64,000 nucleotides of DNA, taken from Bedellia somnulentella. Lineage: Eukaryota > Arthropoda > Insecta > Lepidoptera > Bedelliidae. The notes below the pieces were generated by a model, which saw nothing but the letters and a program-made list of their open reading frames with translations, was not told where the DNA came from and ran no database searches. Each line of letters starts with the position of its first letter. Positions within the stretch are counted from its first letter, which is position 1. The stretch spans positions 15,842,873 through 15,906,872 of the forward strand of contig OY755173.1 in the NCBI GenBank assembly GCA_963576735.1, given 5' to 3'. Made by a program: the position numbers and the translations under genes. Shown in pieces: positions 50,501 through 62,500 of this stretch.

Positions 50501-53500
50501 TTGATGGTGGGTCCCCAACAGAATCGCCTTAAAATCACCCAAAAGCCCCAATACCTTTAGCCGTCTATTACGAACCATTACGGTAAGAAATGGGATAGTG
50601 CTATTCTAAGCCGACACATAGCAGAGAAGAATATCGACAACGACACTGTTAACATTACAAGCAAAAATATCTACAAACGGATGTAATACTCGTACGCAAT
50701 TGGCCTTTTCGACGATTTTGTCCTTGACCTAGTCTTTGTCCTTGACCATATTTGCAAATTTGCAAATAAACATTTAGTGAAAGAAAGTCATAAAGTAATA
50801 AAATCTGTCTCGCTTGTGTCGTGTTACCGAGGCGCCCCCGCCCCGCGCGCCCCGCAGCCGCCATTTCCTAATATTAGCCGAGTAAGATACCGGGCTTTGT
50901 TATCATTTGGTTTTTGTTTTTATCGCCATCTAGCGAACAATAAGGAACTAAAAAATAGCCCGCCGAATAAGGGTATTTAAGCACATCACATTTCGTTGTA
51001 TGGGATTGGGTATCTGTACTAGTATAGTATTATATTATCTGTGCCGAAACTAATGTAAAAGTTGCTAAATGTTGAAATTTTATAAATTTATTTTCTCTTA
51101 ATCCTCTTTTAAGGATATTGTCCTTAAATTACACGCACTGCGAAAGTATTAGTTATTTATTATAAGATGGTTTAGATGACTCCATTTGTAAGTTAAAAAA
51201 ATACATACATACATACAAACATATACTCACAGCTATAAATCCCTAGATGGGGTAGCCAGAGCTAAGGAATTCGAAATTCCTCAGCCACTTTTGGAAAGTT
51301 AAGTGGGGAAAAGATGGTAAAATAAAGGTTGTTGGTGATGGGTCTCCAACTGCATCGCCCAAAAATCCCTTTAAAGCCCCAATACCGTTAGTCGCCTCTT
51401 ATGTACACCCGCCGGAAGAATTGGGGTAATGCTATTATAAGCCGACACTACACAGCAAAAATGATGTAAACATTATTAAAGGAAAGAAAAATTTCGACAC
51501 TGGCGGGGTTCGAACCCGCGACCTTACGGGGGCGTATACCCGAAGGTCGCGGGTTCGAACCCCGCCAGTGTCGAAATTTTTGTTTCCTTTAATAACATCT
51601 TTTATTTATGAGCATTGTAGTATACTATAAAATGCATGTATGTAAAATAAAAACTATTTAAAATTAATAAAGATAGATCTTATGCCCAGACTGGATAGAT
51701 GTCATAATGTTTACATCATCTTTTATTTATGAGTAATAATCCCCACATGAGGAATTCATGTCAAAAAACATTAAATTACTACAATGCTTTTTAGTACCCT
51801 AGGAATGCTTAGATGTGAGGCAGAATATACATGGCACGACTAAGGTAGGTGACATCTAGTATGTATGACCTACTTGTAAACAATGGTGGCTATAGCTTAT
51901 TCTTTAAATAATTTCTTAGTTGAGATGGTCCTGAATATTAAACATTAAAAAAAATTTATTAATTTGTTCTTTAGTACTATTAGTATGTATGTAACATTAT
52001 TTAGTAACATTGGTCGTTCAGTGGGACAGTTTACTTACTGAGTTGTTAGTAGTGGAATGGTTTCGACTGTGGGGTCTGAACCCAGGACCAGGAGGTAAAT
52101 TCTTTTGCACACAGCAATTAACGCCAGGACTGAAATGCAGCTCAACATGGAATCTGGAATACAAAGAAAAATACATACATTCGACGACAGCCGTGGTCGA
52201 GTGGATAGGTTCTCGGTCCGGATGTTGCGGTTTCGATCCCCACTGAGAGCAACATTTATGTGATGACTAATCAATAAAGGAAAGAAAAATTTCGACACAG
52301 GCGGGAATCGAACCCGCGACTTCGGGTATACGCCCCCGTCGCTCTGCCAATTGAGCCACCGTGTCGTTCTTTCCTTTATTTATTCTTTATTTATCAATAC
52401 ATAGTATAAAACAAAGTCGCTTTCGCTGTATGTCGGTATGTATGCTTAGATCTTTAAAACTACGCAACGGATTTTGACGCGGTTTTTTTTAATAGCTAGA
52501 GTGATTTTTAAGGAAGGTTTGTATGTATAATAAATGCATAATATAGTAGAGAAACACTGATAAATTTAAAGGTTTCTAATGTGATGTCGTAAATAGGCAC
52601 GTTATTTTGAGCTTATATATCAAACGCTGGCTGAACCCTACGAGATAGACCAAAATAATGTACTACAGTATTGTTCACCTTAAAAAGTTCAACAAAAAAG
52701 TCCACGATGGTATATGTCTATCTCTTAGGGATAACCCAGCATAACCATTTTTATTCTTTACTAAAAAATGGTTATTTACGAAGTGATTTTAAACAATACA
52801 ACATTAATCCTTATCCAATTAAGTACCTTAAATAAATTGTGCATTTATTATAGATCAATATGCTTTTTACAGCATGTAATTTAAGTGAATATTACCGAAG
52901 ATATTACAAATTTAAAATGCAGGGTCGTAGTTGTTTGCGCCGGGCGGGGCGTCGCGTCACTTTATGATTTGCAGCGATCGCACGCGTTTATCGGAGCTCT
53001 CTAGCGAGGAAAATATCAAGAATTAATTAAACTGAATAGAATAAGTATCTTTTGTTGTTGATTATCTTTTAATTTTATTGAGAGTGTGAAAGTAGGTTGT
53101 CCTGTTATTTTATTAAGAAATCTGAATCCTCCTAAGCTCTGCAGTGGCACACGTTTGCTGGTAAAATCACTAAAAAAATTCACAATAGAGTGCACAATAC
53201 TCACCGGATGTGGTACCGGAGAAGATGTACTAATTCCCCGAATTCCTCTGATACCATCAGATTTACCGTTCCAATTTAAACGCCTACAATTTCCGGTAAA
53301 GATATCTTTTGCAATGACCGTTAATAAATCGCAGGGTCAAACTTTTAACGTTGCAGGATTAAACTTGAGTGTTGAGTGTTTTTCACATGGCCAATTATAA
53401 GTCGCGCTGTCAAGAGTAACGTCTAAGCAAAACATGTTTGTATTGGCTAATGACAAAAAAGCTGTGAACGTTGTGTATAAGGACATTCTGTAGTAGGTAT

Positions 53501-56500
53501 ATTTTGCATTGCACCCGTGCGAAGCCGGGGCGGGTCGCTAGTTAGTAATAATCCCCACATGAGGTTTTCATGAACAAAAAGATTTAAATTTATGTGATGA
53601 GCATAAATGATTGTTTCTTAGTCTTGGATGTTATTTATGCTTGTATTATATAATATTAAATGTATCGTTGAGTTAGTATCCCGTAATACAAGTTATACTT
53701 AGTTTGGGGCTAACTTGATCTGTGTAAAATATGTCCGTATATATATATTTATTATTATTTATTAACATAACATAACATAAACGTTCACGCCGAATATCCC
53801 CGAAGGGGTTGGCAGAGGTACTAATACTTCTGAACATCAAGTGACTTTGTCACCTGGTGTTCAGAGTACCCACGTTTTGCATGGACAGTGTACTCACGTG
53901 ATAGGGGGCAGGCCTATCGCCGTTTTGTACGAATACACTGTCACATGACTAAGTACAACTCAGCCATGTGGGTTTCCTCACGATGTTTTCCCTCACCGTT
54001 AGCAACCATGATAAATTAACCACACATATGTCTTTAGAAAAGACAAATTGGTGTAGGCCCGACCCAGGATTTGAACACTAGTCGTTTGCACGATAACCGA
54101 GTGTTCTACTCACTGGGCTATCACGGTTGCTATTATTTATTCTCATACAAATGTTTAACTTCTATTAAACTACTTCATATTTTCACTACTAAACTGTTTT
54201 TCAGAAATTTTACATTCACTTTATTAAGTGTACACAGAAACATACCGTATATTAATACCACTACCGCAAGGGACGTTAAAACATCATACTGAGATAAATC
54301 TTCATACAGTGGCCTATATAAATTTTCTCTATATCTTGAAATCTGTAATAACTAATAAAATTTACAGTTTAATTAAAACATTATTGTGAATGTAGGTGTA
54401 AAATCATCATCATAGTGCATTAACATCAACAACTAATACCAAATAATATTTCTTCAGTTAGTAGGGCTCACAATGAAAACCAGTTCCGATTTTGTGTATA
54501 CTCATACACAAATCAGAAATTACTGATTGTGGGCCCAATTTAGGGAAACCATTTCTTTAAATTATGTCATTGAATACTGTATATATGTGCTAAATAAAAA
54601 AAATCTTCTCTTTCTAAATTGTATGGGAACCAAATATTTATTTTTTCACTTACAATCATAAATGTTCCAACACAAAAAACCAGAATTTATTCACCTTTCT
54701 TCCGAGCTAGGATCCTTGGTCGGATCCTCATAGAGCATGACCACGATCTGCGACATATAGTTGAGTTCCGACACCATCGACACGTACTCCATCGCACGGC
54801 GCCATTGCTCGTCTTTTAATACCTGCGTTATTGTTTAAATTATAGTATTTTTTAATGCTGTGTAATTTTGGCGTAGAATAGCACTGCTCCATTTCTACCC
54901 GTGGGATCGTAAGTGGAGACTAAAGGTATATGCGGTATAAGGCTTTTGAAGGGAATTTTGGGCGATGCGGTTGGAGACCAATCAACATTAACCTTTTTTT
55001 TAAAATCCTTCTCATACCCAACTTCCAATAGTGGCTGAGGAATTTCTTAGTTCGAAGTTCTGGCTACCCCTTCTAGGGTTTAAAGCCCTGTGTATATGTT
55101 TGTATGCATGTACGTTTTTTTTATTATACAAAGTAGGATATTCAATTAAGATTTATAAAATTTCGTAGGATCCTCATACAGCATAAGCACTATCTGCGAC
55201 ACATGGTTGAGTTCCGACATTATCGACACGTATTCCATGGCGATAGCACTACACACTGTTTTTTTTTTGTACAACCTGTTTTTTGGTGGGGAAGAATTAT
55301 GATTTAATAGAAAGGTGTCGGTGTAGTGCACAATTTTGTGTTGTAAAAAGTTGTGTTGTAAATGCCTGAATTCAGAGCCAGAAGTCACTTTATAAGTGGT
55401 GTGTATAGTGATAGGTATTAAGCGGTAGATAGTAGATGATATATGGTATGTTTTATGTGGTATATAGTAGGTGTCAGGTAGTAGTGCTAGTACTAACGTC
55501 GACCAGTCCTCCGAACCGCAGCACGGTGAGCAGCGAGTGCACGTGGCTCTCGCTGGTGAAGTATAGTAGGTGTTATGTGGTATAGAGTAGGTGTTAGGTG
55601 GTAGTGCTAGTACTAACGTCGACCAGTCCTCCGAACCGCAGCACGGTGAGCAGCGAGTGCACGTGGCTCTCGCTGGTGAAGTATAGTAGGTGTTATGTGG
55701 TATAGAGTAGGTGTTAGGTGGTAGTGCTAGTACTAACGTCGACCAGTCCTCCGAACCGCAGCACGGTGAGCAGCGAGTGCACGTGGCTCTCGCTGGTGAA
55801 GTATAGTAGGTGTTATGTGGTATAGAGTAGGTGTTAGGTGGTAGTGCTAGTACTAACGTCGACCAGTCCTCCGAACCGCAGCACGGTGAGCAGCGAGTGC
55901 ACGTGGCTCTCGCTGGTGAAGTATAGTAGGTGTTATGTGGTATAGAGTAGGTGTTAGGTGGTAGTGCTAGTACTAACGTCGACCAGTCCTCCGAACCGCA
56001 GCACGGTGAGCAGCGAGTGCACGTGGCTCTCGCTGGTGAAGTATAGTAGGTGTTATGTGGTATAGAGTAGGTGTTAGGTGGTAGTGCTAGTACTAACGTC
56101 GACCAGTCCTCCGAACCGCAGCACGGTGAGCAGCGAGTGCACGTGGCTCTCGCTGGTGAAGTATAGTAGGTGTTATGTGGTATAGAGTAGGTGTTAGGTG
56201 GTAGTGCTAGTACTAACGTCGACCAGTCCTCCGAACCGCAGCACGGTGAGCAGCGAGTGCACGTGGCTCTCGCTGGTGAAGTATAGTAGGTGTTATGTGG
56301 TATAGAGTAGGTGTTAGGTGGTAGTGCTAGTACTAACGTCGACCAGTCCTCCGAACCGCAGCACGGTGAGCAGCGAGTGCACGTGGCTCTCGCTGGTGAA
56401 GTATAGTAGGTGTTATGTGGTATAGAGTAGGTGTTAGGTGGTAGTGCTAGTACTAACGTCGACCAGTCCTCCGAACCGCAGCACGGTGAGCAGCGAGTGC

Positions 56501-59500
56501 ACGTGGCTCTCGCTGGTGAAGTATAGTAGGTGTTATGTGGTATAGAGTAGGTGTTAGGTGGTAGTGCTAGTACTAACGTCGACCAGTCCTCCGAACCGCA
56601 GCACGGTGAGCAGCGAGTGCACGTGGCTCTCGCTGGTGAAGTATAGTAGGTGTTATGTGGTATAGAGTAGGTGTTAGGTGGTAGTGCTAGTACTAACGTC
56701 GACCAGTCCTCCGAACCGCAGCACGGTGAGCAGCGAGTGCACGTGGCTCTCGCTGGTGAAGTATAGTAGGTGTTATGTGGTATAGAGTAGGTGTCAGGTA
56801 GTAGTGCTAGTACTAACGTCGACCAGTCCTCCGAACCGCAGCACGGTGAGCAGCGAGTGCACGTGGCTCTCGCTGGTGAAGTATAAACGTGTGCGGACAT
56901 GACGGCCTGGGCTTGACACGCCGTGGCTGTATCTGAAATAGAATTAAAACAAATCATTATTTAAAAAATACGTCAACGGTTATTAAACTAAATCGAATTC
57001 ATATTCGCCTAGGTGTATTGTAAAGAGAAGAATACGACAAAAAACTGAGGACCAAATCAAAATATTTAACATTCAAGCCGGGTTTAGATTTTCAAAATAA
57101 AGTTAATTACTATATTTTTTTAATGGAAAAAAATAATTAAACGACTTTTACATATACTGTATATACCCAAAGTGTAGTAGAGGTATTAATTCTTCAGAAA
57201 ATGAAGCGATAAGAAACAATTATTACTACACACCTTTTTATGTCATTATAATGTCTAAAAAAATATAAATAAAAACATACCTTGGATTCAATCTATTAAC
57301 AGTCTCTTCACCAAACTCTTCAATGTTTCGTTGTAAATCTGCCTTTATCTTTTTTAGCAAAGGCGTGCATATACCTTGCCCTATAGTTAGCTTCTCTTGC
57401 ATTGTTAATCCATATTCCTGCAAATGAAGAATACAGCTTTAGTTATGTTAAGGGTTTGCACAAAACTTGGTTTAATCTCTAGAATTGAACAGTTCGGAAA
57501 ACATCTTAAGAAAAATGCGTAAACGCAGAAAAAAATTGTTTACTTATATGTTACATAAAGCACGTGCGATAAGCGTTTTACATAATTTAAATTTTAATAA
57601 TGTTAAATAAAAAAAAATACATTGCATACATTAACATTACGACGATTCGTGTTGATGGGTTTCCAATAAGCCCACTCATTAAGCCACTACTCGTTATTTA
57701 TCACAAGTCAAATGTAGATAAAATTTGAAGTGTGCGCTGTCGATATATACGAAGTATAGAAGTGGCTGCAAATCAATGTATCGCATTCGGTAACTTACCT
57801 GTGGAATAACTATATCAGCCAAATACTTGGCATAAATATACAGCTCTTCGGCCATATCAAACTGGAGTGTATGCTGATTGTGTTGCAAGTCATATTTGAT
57901 ACAGTCGTAAATATCGGGGATCTTGGAAATGTCGTACGTCTGGTTTTTGGTGCAGAAGTCTTTCTCGATCTTGCTCCACCGGCGACCCATTAGCTCCCAT
58001 GTTTCTCCGTGGTATAGAGTTGTGTCTGAAAATAATTATTAAATATTAAACTTAACCGTTACTGAATAAGTGAGTTGAAATTGACTGTAATGGGGAATGC
58101 TAATGCAGTAATTGATCTCTAAATATTCTGTTATAAAAAAAAGATGGTCAAGTGGGAGATCCCTGCTTAAGTCACTACCCCTAAATATGGTAAGTTTTCA
58201 TATACTGCAACTAGTGGTCATAACATTTTGTTGCGCAAATTATTCGCCGTCAACACACGACTAGTAGAAATCATGGTACGCAATGGCCCTTACAGCGATT
58301 GCTAGAGCTTTGCATGTAAAGGACTAAAGGACCACTGCCTAAACCTAACTGATTGCTATATATTGCTCAATTTACCTTATCCTGTAAAACACATCTTTTG
58401 TCTTGGGATCATCTTTCTTACCAAGCACAATGGCAACTAAATGTATGTATGTATGAGACCGTGAACATGGGCTCAGCATCGAACTGGGTTTTTATGTAAG
58501 TCCATGGCGGCAGCGATGCAAAGCAAGTGGCACGGGTTCACTAGCGCACCGGATTTTACCCAGAAACTTGCAAAAGTGGCTGGAAACATTCGAATTCTGG
58601 AGGTTCGGTGCACTTCCTCCTCTGTTTGGGACTTTTAGCTATAAATACCTTTAGTTTTCGGGTCATCCTTCTTAGCCAACATAATAGCCACAAGGTGCTG
58701 TATAAGTAAATGCGCGTGGGCGCAGCATCGGGTTCTGGACGCAGTCTATAGCGACGGCGATGCTCAGCAAGTGGCACGGGTTCACTAGTGTACCCGATTT
58801 TATCAAGAAACATGCCAAAGTGGCTGAGGATCATTTTAATTCTGGAGCTCTGGAGCTAACCTTATTTGGGATTTATACCCGTATATTCCTTTCGTCTTCA
58901 GATCATCCTTTTTAGCAAGCACAATAGCCACAAAATGCTGTATAAGTCCATGTACATGGGCACAGCATCGAACTGGGTTCTTGATGTAGTCCATGGCAGC
59001 GGCGATGCTCAGCGAGTGGCACGAGGTCACCAGTGAGCAGGGTTCCCCAAAAAACTTACAAAAGTGGCTGAGGTTTTTTTGCTTGCTGTTTGGGACTTAT
59101 AGTTATAATTACCTGTAGTTTTCGGGTCATCTTTTTTAGCAAGCACAATAGCCACAAGATGCTGTATGAAACTTGCAAAAGTGGCTGAGGAACATTTTAA
59201 TTCTGGAGCTCCGGGCCTACCTCTGTTTGGCACTTATAGCTATCAATACCTTTGGTTTTCGGGTCATCCTTCTTAGCAAGCACAATAGCCACTAAATGCT
59301 GTATGAGACCGTGAACATGGGCACAGCATCGAACGGGGTTCTTGACGTAGTCCATGGCGGCGGCGATGCTCAGCGAGTGGCAAGGGTTCACCAGGGAGCG
59401 TTGTTCGGCGGAGAATTCGCGGTCTACTTGCATGGCTTCGTGGAGACGGGATTTCGCCCTAGTGATGGAGCGAGAGTGTTAGACAGGGTGTTTGGGCAGG

Positions 59501-62500
59501 TCCAGAGGGTTATAGAAGTATTCTAGAGTGTCCAGAGCGTTATAGTCTTTTTGCGCATAACAACAATTACAATACAAGTTGAAAGACAAGCCATTAACCA
59601 TCAGTTTTTAAGTCATAATCTCTTGGCAGCTTTACGCCCTGTTTAAAAAAGTTATAACCTTCGTCTAACTATACGCGTTTTCGCAAATCAATTAAATATT
59701 CGCGAAAATTCGAAACTACTCATCCCTAGCTACAATTTAGCAAATTATTATTTAGTGAAGAGTTTAAGTTAGTTATTTTTATTTTCTGTGTATTATAGTT
59801 TGGGTGGGAGCTATATACAAAATAAAAATACATACTTACATATTTTGAACTTTGGACGAGTCGCAATCATTATCCAACAAGCCATTTGTGTTAGCAGATT
59901 TCACCATCTGCACCAATATGGGTGTCAATTCGCCCTCCAAAGCAAGTAAGCCTTTAGCGAAGGCAGCTGCGGTCATTTGCACCCGACCTTCGTCGGACGC
60001 GTAGATCTTCAGATCATGACGGAATGTGGAATGGAGACGAAGTAATCCTAACCCCTGAGTACCGCCTTCACCTAGACAAAGTTTGCAATGAATTGTCCAA
60101 GTTTGAATAAATGTCAACAGATAGTTGAATTTCGGCTAATTGTTTCTAGTAAATAATGAAAGTGCGTCTTAAAAATCTAATTGATTTTTATTTGCTCGTA
60201 TACATAAACATAAACGTTCACGCCGTTTATCCCCGAAGAGGTTGGCAGAGGTACCAATACTTATGAACGTGACAGCGCCACCTAGTGTCCAAAGTAGGTA
60301 CCCACGTTTTGCTTAGACAGTGTACTGTACTCACGTGATAGGGGGCAGGCCTATCTACTTTTACTTAAACAAACTGTCTGCTAGCCACAGCTACTGAGAC
60401 AATCGAATGCGTATCGATTTGCCGACAGTGCAACCAGAGTTTATTTTATTCAATAGAGATATACAAACAATAAACGGGTATTGTTATATTTTTAAGGAAC
60501 GTGACATTTTATTCCGCGCGTAGTCCGCACTTATTGATTTATTAGTTATCAAGTCATTGAGCCGACACTACACAGCAAACTTTAATATAAAAAAACCAAA
60601 AATCAAAACTACCCCATCCATCAACAAAAAACTTAATACAATTCAACACGATAGTGTATCCTGTTCTCCCGCTACTGACCGGGTATATGCCGTCCCTGTC
60701 CCCCGGGGTACATGCAGCGGAACATCCTGCCGAGCTCCTCCGCCTGGATCCTGCCGGCCGGGGTCAGCTCGCCCCCCCACTTCAGTATCAACACCAGGGA
60801 CGGCTCGCCTGTGCCCTCTACTGCAATATATTCAAGTTAATATCCTTATTCTTCATCAATGTAACTTATGATTACTGCTCAGTTTAGGGCCAGTGATGCT
60901 GCTTCACATAATTTAGTCGATACATATTTACCTATAAATTCCAACTTTTTCTAGAAAATTTCTAGTAACAAAGAGCAGTAAGTTTCTTCAATTTTGTAAA
61001 GAAATAATAATTTATCTTTAAAGCTTATAAAACGTTTTTAAATAAAAAAATAATAAACACTTTTCACAACAATCTTAATAAAACACTATAGCAAAGCTCT
61101 GTTAAATATGAAAAAAATCTATTTATATGTTATAAAGTGAATAAATCAACTTATTATTATCGCAAGTGCCCTATCACTTGCCCTCAAACTGAGCAAGTAT
61201 ACTGTATATACATGAAAGAGTAGGCCATAAAATAGAACTTGTACTAGCTAACTACAAGCGTGCTGGATTGTATATATGTTTCCAGTTTTATGAATTAAGT
61301 GATCGATAACTGAGGTTCCGATATATAACGCATCAACAAACAAAAAGCTTTTTTGCAATTGAAGATGCTTGATAAACATGCTGGAAGCTATATTCACTAA
61401 CAATAGGACTGTTACAAGCATGCTGTAAATTGCGCACATCATACCAATCATGTTGGCAGTTTTATACTTATAGTGGTCCTACGTTTCGCAGTGTCCTTAA
61501 GCAAATCATCCTTTATACATATACTCAAGGCCATATATCCCAAAAAAAGGTATAATTTTGAAATTATGGTGTCCCTTTCGTATCACAATGCAAATTATCG
61601 TCAAGCTTTCTTGGTCTCTTGACATAATACTACATCGATTAAATAAACTAAGCAGTAGCGAATTTACATTCATCTGTAATTCGCATGGTCATAGTATTCA
61701 GAACATAATAAATTTATAACGAAGGTTTTCGGAATACCCTTGTTGATTTTATTTAACTGTGATAAGAATAGTACATTTATTGGAAGAAGCGTTGTAAATT
61801 AGAGCCTTCGTTTGACCCTTAATTTGGAAGCTGAATATTATAATTAAAGTGACTGCAAAAAAAGATAAAGAAACAAAATAATAGTGCATTAAAGAGTTCG
61901 AAAAATACCAGAAGATAGCAATCTTTTAAGTAATCCTTGACGCTTAGAACCAATTCTTAATGGCTTCGCCGTTGATATGTTCAAATCCCTTTAACGATAA
62001 CCCCTAAAAGCGAGTCTTTTAGACTTAGCCCCCTAAAACCAAATAGCAAGTGTGATGTAGTGTGTGGTAAAGGTACAAAAGCTGGTGACCGTGTGCGGCG
62101 GGCGCGTTACCGTCGTCGGAGGAGGAGCCGCGCGGCCGCCCGCGGGGCTGGTACTTCATTTGTACCTTGCGGTTGATGCCCGAGAAGTGCCCGTACCTGA
62201 GATATGCATGTTTGTATTAATATAATGTGATTTGGAGCTAAGTTAGATATGGTTAACTAGTCCGGCAAAACAAGTGGTACTTATGACATTTTATACATAC
62301 ATACATACATACATATACTCACGCCGTTAATTCCCATTGGGGTAGGCAGAGACTATCGATCGCCACTTTGTACGATCCTGGCAAACCTCTCTTGCTTCGT
62401 CTACATCCATCAATCTTTTCATACATGCTCTTTTATTCTTCATACTTCGGACGCCTGCCTTTTTGAGCACACTTTCAATTTGGTCCAAGTGTGTCTTTCG

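Larger units (their letters stand above)
47489..52038 (-). other. PPIP5K intron 11, large and repeat-filled
   Basis: It holds SINE-A copies (48190-48290 partial, 48495-48735, 48850-48920 partial, 50398-50622, 51200-51460), SINE-B copies (49120-49375, 49565-49950), a LINE-C scrap (48355-48430), family D pieces, and a GC-rich island at 50828-50872 whose minus frame [15 protein letters not shown] could not support as an exon. Confidence 0.65.

Noticed and set aside
50655..50980. Possible exon [14 protein letters not shown] on the minus strand
   Set aside because: It is a GC-rich island with an ATG but no acceptor or donor in a phase that would fit PPIP5K, and exon 11 joins exon 12 in phase 0 without it.
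52281..52353. Functional tRNA gene on the minus strand
   Set aside because: Acceptor, D and T arms pair, but the anticodon arm does not, and the unit is repeated with SINE flanks.
55445..56884. CRISPR-like regular repeat array
   Set aside because: The units are continuous 120-bp tandem repeats without unique spacers, derived from a eukaryotic exon.
55146..56957. A 603-codon minus-strand open frame with ~40-residue repeats ([14 protein letters not shown]...)
   Set aside because: It is a shadow. The 120-bp unit is a multiple of three, so one wrong frame stays open across all copies. The true frame of the first copy is PPIP5K exon 9.
60557..60887. Plus-strand proline-rich frames
   Set aside because: They are antisense to PPIP5K exon 4 ([15 protein letters not shown]).
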